From Candidatus Iainarchaeum sp. (GTDB lineage Archaea; Iainarchaeota; Iainarchaeia; JAGGVJ01): a DNA stretch of 24,371 bases. The notes beneath the pieces were generated by a model. The model made no database searches and was not told where the DNA came from. It saw nothing but the letters and a program-made list of their open reading frames with translations. The first letter of the stretch is position 1, and each line of letters starts with the position of its first letter. A program made the position numbers and the translations under genes. Positions 7,545-15,602 of the stretch are shown in pieces. The stretch lies in contig JAGGVJ010000014.1 of NCBI GenBank assembly GCA_021158055.1, positions 1-24,371 of the forward strand. The letters run 5' to 3'.

Positions 7545-7554
7545 TCTATATATG
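7545..7554 (-). promoter_or_regulatory. Candidate TATA box for tRNA-Gly
   Basis: TATATAT at 7547-7553 is centred about 35 bases before the mature 5' end of the tRNA, giving a predicted start near 7524 and a short leader for RNase P removal. Position and composition only. Confidence 0.45.
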
Positions 7555-7726
7555 TGCTTTGAAAAAATAAAAACATTGCCCCTGCTTTCAATCAGTTGAA
7601 TAATTGAGAAATAGGCTTGACGGCTGTTGGTGCTGCCACCTGGTTGTTTGATGCCTGTTGCTGGCTATTGATAAGTATGACTAACTATTTTGACTGCCTT
7701 TGGTTGACAACACGCTTGTTTTGTTT

Positions 7727-7981
7727 TCAGTCAAGTATTTTGTCAGCGTATTTGTGGCTCAGTATTGCAAAGATGACAAAAATTGTTCCTATCCCGAAAA
7801 GTTCAAAAATTTGAATCAGTTGAATGTTTTTGAAAGCAATGCTAACAGGCACTCCCAAAGTTTCGATTCTTGAGACGTTTCCAAGAAAGTCCATCAGTGT
7901 AGTTACTCCAAAATAGAAATAAGTAGCTGATATAAACCCGTTTAAGGCAGTAATTATTTTTATTGCGAGTTCTTTTTCCAT
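7727..7981 (-). CDS. Small two-helix membrane protein, unknown function
   Basis: Not recognised. 84 residues beginning MEKELAIKIITALNGF. Two hydrophobic segments, about 8-31 (IKIITALNGFISATYFYFGV) and about 52-75 (NIQLIQIFELFGIGTIFVIF), are separated by a polar loop, and the tail is short and charged (SHKYADKILD). This is a plausible inner-membrane hairpin with both ends on one side. It is 132 bases downstream of the Ig-like protein gene on the same strand and may be the end of that transcript. The upstream signal is weak (GGA six bases before the ATG). Coding is supported by the clean membrane-protein pattern, not by homology. Confidence 0.55.
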   Translation of the reverse strand: MEKELAIKIITALNGFISATYFYFGVTTLMDFLGNVSRIETLGVPVSIAFKNIQLIQIFELFGIGTIFVIFAILSHKYADKILD

Positions 7982-8113
7982 AAATCCATTAAAGTATCGG
8001 GGTGTTTTTATTTGTTTTGGTTGTTGTTATTCTGCAGATTGATTGCCGCGGTTGGTTTTGTTGGTCTTAGGGTCGGTGTTTTTATTGCGTTTTTGTTTTG
8101 CTAATTATCCTGT

Positions 8114-8722
8114 TTATTGATTTTCCTTGTTATGCTTTGTTTTTTTCGCATGCAGGATGTATATAAGTATAATTACTGCGAGTAATGCAAGAATTATTCC
8201 GCTCAAAACTGTCGGGTTTGCTGCAAGAAAAAACAACCCGGTGGGGTTGGCTGTTTCGTTTAATTTTTCACTAAGTTCGTTTCCTTCCCGGCTGTTTTGT
8301 CCTGTTTCGGCTGCTTTTTCTGTTGCGTTCTTTAAGATTTCAGTATTTTCCACAGAAACACTGACAGGTATTTTTATGCCTGCCCTTACATCTGTTTTCC
8401 CGGAATCATTTGAGACAATGAAGAGAGTTGCCTTGAAGTTGCCTTTGATTTTCCCTAAGTCAAGTTGTATTGCTACTTCCGAGGTTTTCTCTTTTTCCAG
8501 TGAAAAGGCATTTGGAAAGGGGGTGATGGCATTTGAGTCAGAGTAGACAAGGTAATCTGATTTTTTTTCACTGTTATTTATTACATAAATTTTTTTCAAT
8601 AGGTCGTTTTCTGAATCAATGTGAACATCCAGATATGCAGGGGTTGCTGCGAGTCCTGCAGCGTTTGCATTGTCTGTTAATAAAAAAAGAAAAAAGAAAA
8701 GGAAAAAGAATTTTATTTTCAT
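8114..8722 (-). CDS. Membrane-anchored extracellular Ig-like protein
   Basis: Exported protein with a Phe-rich signal sequence (MKIKFFFLFFFLFLLTDNANA) and a beta-sandwich-like domain of about 100 residues starting LAATPAYLDVHIDSENDLLK and running through SDYLVYSDSN to KATLFIVSNDSG. A polar Glu/Asn linker (about 130-160), a C-terminal membrane helix (LSGIILALLAVIILIYIL) and a basic cytoplasmic tail (HAKKTKHNKENQ) follow. The domain recalls Ig-like folds that begin with an SPA-type strand, as in cell-surface adaptor proteins. Exact family not recognised. The ATG at 8722 is preferred over the GTG at 8731 because the Lys-rich signal N-terminus starts there. It is 43 bases downstream of the large secreted protein on the same strand, so it may anchor that protein, which lacks its own membrane segment. 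Confidence 0.8.
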   Translation of the reverse strand: MKIKFFFLFFFLFLLTDNANAAGLAATPAYLDVHIDSENDLLKKIYVINNSEKKSDYLVYSDSNAITPFPNAFSLEKEKTSEVAIQLDLGKIKGNFKATLFIVSNDSGKTDVRAGIKIPVSVSVENTEILKNATEKAAETGQNSREGNELSEKLNETANPTGLFFLAANPTVLSGIILALLAVIILIYILHAKKTKHNKENQ

Positions 8723-8765
8723 TTCGACCACTTTTTTTGTTTTTCCTTTTCTGCCTTTATTTCCT

Positions 8766-10760
8766 TTAATCAGGGATTCCTGTGGCGGTTGCCCAGAAAG
8801 TCAATGTGCCTGTTTCTGTTCCTGTTCCAGAGTAATTTTCCGGCGTGTCAAGGCTTGTTGAAACGGTTGACTCGTGTACGAAGTCGCCGGGATCAGCTGT
8901 CAATCCCATGAGGAAGATGTCCCATGGGTTTGCATCCAGCAACAGGTTTTTTGTGTACAGTGTGCCTTCGCTGTCTGTCACTTCTGCTTCTATTTTCAGA
9001 TTCCATGACCCGCTGTTTTTCAGTGTCAGCTTTGTGCCTGAAACATTGTATCCGGGTCCGAATGAGCCGAAATCAATTGACAACGGGTTCACTGAAAAAG
9101 AAACAGCAGGGATGATTACTGAGGTCATCCGGACATCCGAGCTTGTTTGTTCTCCTCCGTCCACGCTGAATTCAAGTTTTTCGCTTCTAAAGTATTTGCC
9201 GTCGGGTTTTTCCGCGTAGACCTGTTTTGCGCCTCCGGAAGAAAATGTTATTGTCGCTGTTCCCAAGTCATCGGTTGTCTGTTCAGAGCTTGCGCCTTTT
9301 ACTGTCGCGCCTTCCAGCGGATGCCATTTGCCTTCGTCTTTGTGAAAGTATTCCACTGTTACGTCGACGTTTTCCCCTGCGTTAGCTTCTGTCGAACCGG
9401 CTGTTATCCTGAGCGCGCTTGCGTTCCAGTCCCCGTAAAACCACACTGCTTTTTCGTGCGGCGGGTTTGGCGGACTGCTTTCCTGCCATATGAAGCTGTT
9501 CACTGAAGTGAACCCGGTTGAATGGTAATCGACCCTTATGTTCCACCCGTCCAGTCCGCTTGCATCATATCCTGCCACGCCGTTCACGTAAAACCCCATT
9601 GCAGGGTACCATTCGTCACTGATGCTCACCGAAAAACTGTTTTCTTTTCCTGCCTGAAGCAATCCCATCAACAGGCTGGGTTCTGTCAGGGTGTATGTTG
9701 TCTGGCTGTTTGAAGACGTGAAGTCAATTGAGTCAGGCAGTTCTATTTCGGTGTCAAGGATTGTCTGGTCAGGTGCTTCTATCCTGATTGCCATTGTGTG
9801 GCTTGTTGCCTGCTGAATGGTTTTTACCGGGTGGGGTTTTCCAAGCAGTGCGTTGACGGCGTTTGCAGTGGTCCACCCGCTTGAAGTCAGTTCCGGATTA
9901 GCGTAAGGGTTGCTGAATCCCCCGTCTGCCTGCTGCCAGTCAAGAATGTAATCAACAGGGTTTGTGCCGTTTTTATCCCACTCGGCTGAAGTGGGGTCTT
10001 GTTCAACTGCTGCAATTGATTCAATTGCGTAAGAGGTTGAATCCGGGTTTGCCTGCCCCCATGAAACGAAGCCGGCGCTACTTGAGTGCTGTTGGGTTTT
10101 CAGATAATCTATTGCGTTCTCTATGTTTGTTTCCGTTTTTGGCTTTCCGGCTGAAACAAGGGCCATTATTGCGGTTGCCGTGCTGTCGGCGTCGCTTGAC
10201 TGGCCTGTGCCCCAGCTCCACCCGTTGTCTGTTCCCTGGTTTGATTCAATGAAATTGACCATTCCCTGTATTTCTGTTGATGAAGCAGGTTCTCCTGCGC
10301 AGATTAATGCGATTACTCCCCAGAAATCATCATTTAGCAGGGTTGAACTTCCCATTTGCGCTTCGCCGTGGTTGTACATTGATTTCAGTTTTGCAACATA
10401 GTCAAGCCCGTTGAAGTTTTTCGGGTCTTTGTCTGCTGCAACGATTGCAATGATCTGCCTTTCAAAGTCTGTTGCTGTCCTGCCTGGGTCATCAAACCAC
10501 AAGGCATCTTTTTTTATGCAGTCAACCAGTGAGTTGTCTCCTGTAGACCATTCGCTTGAGGAAGGGTCTTCACCTGCTGCTGTAACTGCGCTTATCACCC
10601 ATGCGCTTGTTGAAAATCCTCCGATGCACCCGTCGCTGTCCTGCTGTGATTTGAAATAATCCAGTGAGTTTGCTATTTCAGTGTCAGAGGCATTCATCGG
10701 ATAGGCATGAGCCCCGGCAGTCAATAGTAATATGACCAAAATACTTAATGCGTGTTTCAA
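8766..10760 (-). CDS. Secreted alpha/alpha-toroid plus DUF4430 protein, transcobalamin-like architecture
   Basis: 664 residues, exported (signal MKHALSILVILLLTAGAHA). Residues 30-310 hold five prenyltransferase/terpene-cyclase-type repeats, each with a hydrophobic helix pair and Gln/Gly-rich turns (YFKSQQDSDGCIGGFSTSAW, then copies near 120, 167, 215 and 270, the last with WQQADGGFSNP). Residues 325-445 look like DUF4430: EPSLLMGLLQAGKENSFSVS, then MGFYVNGVAGYDASGLDGWN. An Ig-like domain follows (450-535) and a C-terminal beta domain (545-664) ending TGTLTFWATATG. A toroid followed by DUF4430 is the layout of transcobalamin and intrinsic factor, so binding of a corrinoid or other small ligand is a fair inference, not shown. 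No catalytic DxDD motif of true cyclases is seen. The TTG start follows GGTGG at the right distance. No C-terminal anchor; the next gene encodes an anchored partner candidate. Confidence 0.85.
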   Translation of the reverse strand: MKHALSILVILLLTAGAHAYPMNASDTEIANSLDYFKSQQDSDGCIGGFSTSAWVISAVTAAGEDPSSSEWSTGDNSLVDCIKKDALWFDDPGRTATDFERQIIAIVAADKDPKNFNGLDYVAKLKSMYNHGEAQMGSSTLLNDDFWGVIALICAGEPASSTEIQGMVNFIESNQGTDNGWSWGTGQSSDADSTATAIMALVSAGKPKTETNIENAIDYLKTQQHSSSAGFVSWGQANPDSTSYAIESIAAVEQDPTSAEWDKNGTNPVDYILDWQQADGGFSNPYANPELTSSGWTTANAVNALLGKPHPVKTIQQATSHTMAIRIEAPDQTILDTEIELPDSIDFTSSNSQTTYTLTEPSLLMGLLQAGKENSFSVSISDEWYPAMGFYVNGVAGYDASGLDGWNIRVDYHSTGFTSVNSFIWQESSPPNPPHEKAVWFYGDWNASALRITAGSTEANAGENVDVTVEYFHKDEGKWHPLEGATVKGASSEQTTDDLGTATITFSSGGAKQVYAEKPDGKYFRSEKLEFSVDGGEQTSSDVRMTSVIIPAVSFSVNPLSIDFGSFGPGYNVSGTKLTLKNSGSWNLKIEAEVTDSEGTLYTKNLLLDANPWDIFLMGLTADPGDFVHESTVSTSLDTPENYSGTGTETGTLTFWATATGIPD

Positions 10761-10926
10761 GAAACCACCTGTTGCTTGTTTAAAATTTTTGATATGTTGT
10801 TTTTTTCAAAAAGATTATCAATGAAAAAGTTAACAAAAAGATAATATTTTCCAGAATACGAACTTTTTTAAACTACTCTTTTGGATAATAATTATTAGTT
10901 ATTAGTTAATGCTTGATTATTGATAG
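10761..10926. promoter_or_regulatory. Divergent regulatory region with short direct repeats
   Basis: This 166-base gap separates two divergent TTG-start genes. CAAAAAGATTAT at 10807-10818 recurs as CAAAAAGATAAT at 10834-10845, 27 bases on. On the right, ATTAGTT is repeated at 10894-10900 and 10901-10907 near an AT-rich TATA candidate (GATAATAATTATT, 10884-10896). These are candidate operators for the ArsR-type protein and candidate promoters for both genes. Confidence 0.35.
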
Positions 10927-11448
10927 TTGGTGTCTGATTTGGATATTTTCAGGGTTTTGGGCAACGAGAACCGGAGAAAAATTTTGAAGCTCTTGTTTGA
11001 AGAAGAGTTGCATATCAATGGAATTGCAAAAAGGCTCGGTATTTCTGTGCCGGTTGTTTTTAAGCATGTAAAAGTATTGGAAGACAATGAATTGATTGAA
11101 AGAAAGAAAATCGGAAACATGCATGTTCTGAAGATAAGGAGCGCGTATGTTGCCACGATCAGGAAGGTTTTTAATGCGATTGAAAAATCCCATATGATAA
11201 AAGCGGAAAAAGGAGAGACGCTCCTGAGTGTTTTTAAGCGCGTTTCCGGAATCGGATTAAAAAAATCCAAGAACGGTTATTTTGTTGATAGTATTGACGG
11301 AAAAAAAGGTTTTTTTCTGTTTGAGGTAAATGGGAAGATTCCGAACAGGCCGCTGGAGAAGGTGGTGCTGAAGAAAAATTCGGAAGTAAGTTTTTATCGT
11401 TTGACGCCTGTTCTTGGAAAAATATTTGAGATAAACTTGACGGAATAG
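10927..11448 (+). CDS. ArsR-type winged-helix regulator fused to a DUF4430-like sensor domain
   Basis: 173 residues, cytoplasmic. Residues 3-75 are an ArsR-family winged helix (FRVLGNENRRKILKLLFEEE, HINGIAKRLGISVPVVFKHV, KVLEDNELIERKKIGNMHV). No ArsR metal-binding cysteines are present; the protein has no Cys at all. Residues about 96-160 fit DUF4430: GETLLSVFKRVSGIG, then NGYFVDSIDGKKGFFLFEVN and a closing strand VVLKKNSEVSFYRL. The family consensus is likewise a short helix, a Gly-Tyr strand with IDG, a VNG turn and a final strand. The secreted protein transcribed divergently next door carries the same kind of domain, so this is probably a one-component ligand sensor controlling that gene. 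Start is TTG at 10927, with GTG at 10930 equally possible. Confidence 0.8.
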   Translation: MVSDLDIFRVLGNENRRKILKLLFEEELHINGIAKRLGISVPVVFKHVKVLEDNELIERKKIGNMHVLKIRSAYVATIRKVFNAIEKSHMIKAEKGETLLSVFKRVSGIGLKKSKNGYFVDSIDGKKGFFLFEVNGKIPNRPLEKVVLKKNSEVSFYRLTPVLGKIFEINLTE

Positions 11449-11514
11449 CCGGTTTTCAGAAATAATATTTGACTACTGCAAACCCTTAAATCTATGTTTC
11501 GCTCTTTTTTTAGT

Positions 11515-13059
11515 GTGGCAGTTTGGGCTAAAAAATACGCTCCGGAAACTTTGTCCGAAGTGATTGGAAACGAGTATGCGCTCAAGAAACTGAAGAAGTG
11601 GGCTTTTTTGTGGAGTGAAGGCAATTCTCAGATGCCTTTGCTGCTTTCCGGGACTACCGGTGTGGGAAAGACTGCTTGTGTGTATGCTCTGGCAAAGGAT
11701 TTTGATTTTGATCTGCTTGAAACAAACGCGTCTGACACCCGCAAGAAGGATTTTGTTGAAAAGCTTCTTGGCGCGGCTTCCCAGTCTTCTACTTTGAGCG
11801 GCAGGAAAAGAATCATTTTAATCGATGAAGCGGATGGCCTGCAGGGAAATGCAGACCGCGGGGGGGCGTCGGCAATACTCAAGGTGCTGAAGGGTGCTTG
11901 TGTTCCTGTGATTTTAACTGCAAGTGATGCTTACGCCCGGTCTTTGCAGTTGATCCGAAAGGAATGCACGATTGTGAAGTTCAAGGAAGTGAATTACCAC
12001 GACATTGCATTGAGGCTGCTTTTTATTGCAAAAGAAGAGGGTGTTGCTGCAGAACAGGAGGCGGTTGAGGAACTGGCGCGGGATTCAAGCGGGGATGTGA
12101 GATCCTGCATTAACGATTTTCAGGTGTTGTGTGCAGGGAAAAAAAACGTGTCAAAGTCTGATTTGGATGTTCTGGGTTTTCGGAAGAGAAGCCAGAATGT
12201 CAAGGAAGCGATACGAATTGTGTTTAATTCATCGGATTATCAGGAGATTAGGTCAGCTAACTGGTCAACCAGCGTTGACCCTGATTTGTTCAAGAAATGG
12301 ATTGTTGAAAATGTCCCGTATGAATACGAGGGAGAAGATGTTGTTTCCGCATTGAATCAATTGTCTCGCGCTGATGTTTTTGACGGCAGGATCTTAAACA
12401 GGCAGTGTTACGGGTTTTTGAGGTATTCAAACGAACTGGTTACGGCGGGAGTTGCTTTCAGCAGGTCAAGGCAGTATGACGGGCAGTCAAGTTACAGGTT
12501 TCCGTCGTTTATACTGAAGCTTTCTGCTCAAAAGTCAACGAATGCGCTGAAAAAGGAAATCGGGTTAAAGATTTCATTAAAAAACCATGTTTCAGTAAGG
12601 GATGCTGTGGGTTCAACTTTGCCTTATCTTTCGCAGATGTTTGAAAAAGAAAGCATTGCGTGCGGTTTGACTGCTTTTTTTGGTTTTGATGAAAAAGAAG
12701 TCGCGTTTATAACTGGCAGGAACGTGGCATCTTCTGAAGTCAAAAAAGTGTGTGAAAAAGCAAGGGAAATTGAGCAAAACATTGTCAGGGAGCACATTCA
12801 TCTGTCAAAGAGTTCGTTTTTCTGGGGTGATGATCCTGTTTCCGGCGAGTTCAAACAGGAAAGTGGTAATGAAAGTGGGCTGTCTTCTGAAAGCAGTTCC
12901 CTGAACGTGGAAAACGCCGGTGCTGTACGCCGTTCCAGAAAAGGCGGAGCAGAAGATCAGGAAAGCAAGGACAGTTCTGAAGAAACCGCTCAGGAAAAAA
13001 CCGTTACTGATAGTGCGCGAGATTCTGATTCTGTTCAGACAAATTTGTTCGGGTTTTAA
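11515..13059 (+). CDS. rfcL: Replication factor C large subunit (clamp loader)
   Basis: AAA+ ATPase that, with RFC small subunits, loads the PCNA clamp at primer-template junctions. The GTG at 11515 gives MAVWAKKYAPETLSEVIGNE, the family N-terminus. The frame also reaches an ATG at 11494, adding seven unusual residues, which I reject as start. From the GTG: Walker A GTTGVGKT at 46-53, Walker B IILIDEAD at 100-107, sensor-1 region TASDAYARSLQLIRKEC at about 135-151. A helical collar domain is followed by a charged, Ser/Glu-rich disordered tail of about 70 residues that ends in QTNLFGF. This fits a Q-x2-L-x2-F PIP box for binding PCNA, placed exactly at the C-terminus as in other archaeal RfcL. 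No small subunit is in the window. Confidence 0.95.
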   Translation: MAVWAKKYAPETLSEVIGNEYALKKLKKWAFLWSEGNSQMPLLLSGTTGVGKTACVYALAKDFDFDLLETNASDTRKKDFVEKLLGAASQSSTLSGRKRIILIDEADGLQGNADRGGASAILKVLKGACVPVILTASDAYARSLQLIRKECTIVKFKEVNYHDIALRLLFIAKEEGVAAEQEAVEELARDSSGDVRSCINDFQVLCAGKKNVSKSDLDVLGFRKRSQNVKEAIRIVFNSSDYQEIRSANWSTSVDPDLFKKWIVENVPYEYEGEDVVSALNQLSRADVFDGRILNRQCYGFLRYSNELVTAGVAFSRSRQYDGQSSYRFPSFILKLSAQKSTNALKKEIGLKISLKNHVSVRDAVGSTLPYLSQMFEKESIACGLTAFFGFDEKEVAFITGRNVASSEVKKVCEKAREIEQNIVREHIHLSKSSFFWGDDPVSGEFKQESGNESGLSSESSSLNVENAGAVRRSRKGGAEDQESKDSSEETAQEKTVTDSARDSDSVQTNLFGF

Positions 13060-13107
13060 TGCATGAGTTTTTTTTATGTTTTTTTGTTCTGGCAGTAAAT
13101 TTTTGAC

Positions 13108-13122
13108 AGGTTTAAATACTTG
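13108..13122 (+). promoter_or_regulatory. Archaeal TATA box upstream of the multi-TM gene
   Basis: AGGTTTAAATACTTG contains a good TATA core, TTTAAATA at 13111-13118. It is about 40 bases before the ATG at 13155, with a strong GGAGGTGA ribosome site at 13143-13150. The predicted transcription start falls near 13140, just upstream of that site. Confidence 0.55.
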
Positions 13123-13154
13123 TCTTGTATTTTGTGTTTATTGGAGGTGAATAT

Positions 13155-13853
13155 ATGGCTTTTAGCGATATTTTCAGCACGATTCAAACGGGGGTTGTTG
13201 AGGCCACCCAGCAACTGGCTGTCCAGTTTGTCCAAGGAATTGGAGGGATAATCTGGCTTTTGCTTTTCCTGGTATTTGGATATATAGTAGCGTGGTTTGT
13301 TGCGGATGTGATTCTCAAAAGACTGCTTGACCTCATGAAAATCGAGGGAAGGATTAAGCAGGTTGGATTGCAGGACGCGCTTGTCGGATTTACTCTTACA
13401 GGGTTGATTACCGGGTTCACTAAGTTTTACATAGTACTCATGTTTTTGGGCAGTGCAGCTGAAACTTTTAAACTGTTGTTGTTCAACGACGTGATAAAAA
13501 CTTTGTTGTTTTACATCCCGTCCCTGATACAGGGTTTGGCAATTCTTGTTCTCGCGCTTTTCCTGGGTGATTTTATAACAGGAAAAATACGAAAATCAAA
13601 AACATTTCCTTTATCAGGATTGGTTGCAACGGTTATACAGGTAATAATCGCTTACGCTGCATTGGTAATGGCTTTGAATTTGATTTTCCCAAGTGTTGAC
13701 ATATCAATTCTTGTGAACATGTTCAATTTGTTCTTTGGAGCGTTGGCTGTTGGTTCGGGACTTGGTATTGCGATTGCTTTGGGACTGGGGTTAAAGGATT
13801 CTGTTGCCGCAATAGCAAAGAGAAAAGAGAAAGAAATCGAGAAAGCGCTTTAA
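13155..13853 (+). CDS. Multi-spanning membrane protein of the MscS-associated 'TM helix' type
   Basis: 232 residues with about five hydrophobic helices (roughly 28-52, 74-97, 112-137, 150-172, 183-210) and a Lys/Glu-rich cytoplasmic end (AKRKEKEIEKAL). The pairs of Gly-rich helices (VFGYIVAWFVADVILKRLLD, then FGALAVGSGLGIAIALGLG) resemble the conserved TM-helix repeat family found alone or fused to small-conductance mechanosensitive channels. The MscS pore and beta domain themselves are absent. Function probably channel- or membrane-stress-related, inferred. The ATG at 13155 is chosen because GGAGGTGA lies five bases upstream; the frame runs ten codons further up without such a signal. The stop codon lies in the loop of the terminator hairpin that follows. 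Confidence 0.8.
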   Translation: MAFSDIFSTIQTGVVEATQQLAVQFVQGIGGIIWLLLFLVFGYIVAWFVADVILKRLLDLMKIEGRIKQVGLQDALVGFTLTGLITGFTKFYIVLMFLGSAAETFKLLLFNDVIKTLLFYIPSLIQGLAILVLALFLGDFITGKIRKSKTFPLSGLVATVIQVIIAYAALVMALNLIFPSVDISILVNMFNLFFGALAVGSGLGIAIALGLGLKDSVAAIAKRKEKEIEKAL

Positions 13854-13871
13854 CAGGCGCTTTCTTTTTTT
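13841..13871 (+). terminator. Hairpin plus T-tract terminator overlapping the stop codon
   Basis: GAAAGCGC at 13841-13848 pairs perfectly with GCGCTTTC at 13857-13864 around an 8-base loop that contains the TAA (13851-13853), followed at once by seven T residues and more T-rich sequence. It has the form of an intrinsic terminator for the multi-TM gene and lies at the convergent junction with pheT. Confidence 0.7.
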
Positions 13872-13938
13872 ATTTTTTAACTGTTTTTTTATTCTGAATT
13901 TTTTGCTTTTTTATTTTAAGTTTTGTTTTTTTGAAAAA

Positions 13939-15591
13939 TTAGCTGTTCCCTTGTTTTCCTGCCGGAAGCAGTTCTTCCGCGTCAAACTCGATTAGCGCGA
14001 CTGGCATTTCGATTTCAAAGTTTTCAAGAACTTCCGGGTGCACTTCTCCCATCACGCCGATGGTTTTTCCGTTCAGCAAAATGTTTACTGCGCGGCCGTT
14101 GATGAATGTCGGGTTGCTTGTTTTTTCCAGTTTTGCTTCAAGCCGGAACAGGTGAAATATTGATTCTGCAACTGATTTTATACAGGAAAAGTCTGCTTTT
14201 GATTCTGCGATGAGCACCGTGCACTTTCTTGTTGTCCTGCCGCCGTTTTGTTCCGGAACCATGCAGTCGGCAACTTCAAATATTTTTTGAGGGTATTTGT
14301 TGTGCTTGTTTCGCGAAAGGACGTCCATTAAGCTTGGGGCAAGAGTGTTCCTGCACACGCAGTAATCCACTGTCAGCGGGTTTTCTATTTCAACAACTTT
14401 TGATTCTGGCGAGTTCATTTTTTCAAATAGAAGTTCTTTGTTTGAAAGAATAAACGTGATGGTCTCCTGACACCCGAACCCGATGATTGCCTGCCTTAGT
14501 TTTCTTGAAAAAATCTCGAGTTCTTTTTCTTGTCCGATTCCCTGGACGTTTGGAATTTCCGGGTCAAAGTTTTCTATTCCAAATGCAATCGCTATGTCTT
14601 CGACAAGGTCAATGGCATGCATTACGTCTGTGCGGTAAGGCGGAACCCCCACAGAAAGCGTTTGCGGGTTTTCAACTGTTGCTTCAAATCTCATTTTTTC
14701 AAGGAGCCTTGCGGATTCTTTTATGTCAAGTGTTGTTCCGAGCATTTTGTTGATGTACTTGAGTGACAGGTTCATTTTCCTGTATTTGAGGTTTGGAAAT
14801 GTTTCTTTTCCGACTGTTGTTTCAACAAGGGTTGCATTTCTTTCAAAAAACGCGGTGACGACCATGTTGAGCGCCTGGTCAACCGCTGTTTTGTTTGTGC
14901 CTGTGATTTCAACAAACAAATTTTTTGTGTCAGGTGTTATTTTGGTGTGTTCCGAGTTGATTATGGGCGGAAAGCTCAGTACCTGCCCGGTGCTGTCAAT
15001 GATCATCGGCACAAGTTTGCCTGATTCGAGAATGTGCGCGTATTCGGTTCCTTTCGGGGTTTTTGTGAGTATTTCGTCTGCAGTCATTTTTTTGGCTGTT
15101 TCAAGCGGCACAAAAGAAAAGTCTCTTTTTACTGCTTTGTATGTGAGTGGAAAGCTTATGGTGTCAAGGTTGTGTATTCCGATTGCGACTTTTGAGCGGT
15201 TTCGCCCGTGTGTTATGTGAAGCTTTTCCTGTATCTGCATGATGCTTTTTATGAATTCGTCGCTCATTTCAATGTTTTTTACCGCCGCGCACGCAATGAA
15301 TTCCCGCACGTCTTTTGTGTTTGCATCAACTGAAACTTTCATGTTGCTTTTTTCAACTTTGTATTTGACTGGTCCTGTTTTTTCCCCGATGAATCCTGCG
15401 AGCGCCCGCGAGAACCCTTCAAGGCTTAAAAGGTCCGGCCTGTTTGGGAATACTTCCACTGTAAAATCGTCTCCTTGGTTTTCCTCCCATTCAGTTCCAA
15501 GCATTGGGACGCGGTCTTCGAGTTCTTTTATGGAAACATTTCTTCCGACAAATTTTGACACTTCGGTTCTGTTTAGTTCAATTACTGGCAC
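13939..15591 (-). CDS. pheT: Phenylalanyl-tRNA synthetase, beta subunit
   Basis: Partner of PheS in the (alpha-beta)2 enzyme that charges tRNA-Phe; archaeal short form, about 550 residues. Visible: VEVFPNRPDLLSLEGFSRAL near the N-terminus, the B3/B4 editing-type region in the middle (IINSEHTKIT, VEITGTN), and the B5 segment PPYRTDVMHAIDLVEDIAIA. The start is set at the GTG at 15591, giving MPVIELNRTEV, which matches archaeal PheT N-termini. AAAGGTGA lies four bases before it and the gap to the pheS stop is 11 bases. The frame also allows an ATG at 15615 that would overlap pheS by 13 bases and add eight residues; I consider it less likely. Convergent with the upstream membrane gene. Confidence 0.95.
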   Translation of the reverse strand: MPVIELNRTEVSKFVGRNVSIKELEDRVPMLGTEWEENQGDDFTVEVFPNRPDLLSLEGFSRALAGFIGEKTGPVKYKVEKSNMKVSVDANTKDVREFIACAAVKNIEMSDEFIKSIMQIQEKLHITHGRNRSKVAIGIHNLDTISFPLTYKAVKRDFSFVPLETAKKMTADEILTKTPKGTEYAHILESGKLVPMIIDSTGQVLSFPPIINSEHTKITPDTKNLFVEITGTNKTAVDQALNMVVTAFFERNATLVETTVGKETFPNLKYRKMNLSLKYINKMLGTTLDIKESARLLEKMRFEATVENPQTLSVGVPPYRTDVMHAIDLVEDIAIAFGIENFDPEIPNVQGIGQEKELEIFSRKLRQAIIGFGCQETITFILSNKELLFEKMNSPESKVVEIENPLTVDYCVCRNTLAPSLMDVLSRNKHNKYPQKIFEVADCMVPEQNGGRTTRKCTVLIAESKADFSCIKSVAESIFHLFRLEAKLEKTSNPTFINGRAVNILLNGKTIGVMGEVHPEVLENFEIEMPVALIEFDAEELLPAGKQGNS

Positions 15592-15602
15592 GTTTTCACC
15601 TT

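Noticed and set aside
7353-7562. Plus-strand ORF containing GAPTGNRTPVTSLEG
   Set aside because: It is the antisense reading of the tRNA-Gly gene, a well-known false protein in databases.
7516-7726. Possible small gene upstream of tRNA-Gly (including a 65-residue plus-strand ORF from 7617)
   Set aside because: No ribosome site, no recognisable protein pattern, and its end overlaps the small membrane protein gene in antisense.
8766-10760. Squalene/terpene cyclase enzyme
   Set aside because: The toroid repeats are present but the DxDD-type catalytic motif is not seen, and the protein is exported and fused to DUF4430, which fits ligand binding better than catalysis.
14723-15220. 165-residue plus-strand ORF opposite pheT
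   Set aside because: Shadow of a confirmed gene; its composition follows the reverse complement of pheT codons and it has no start signal. The same applies to 16417-16938 opposite pheS and 8127-8546 opposite the Ig-like protein.
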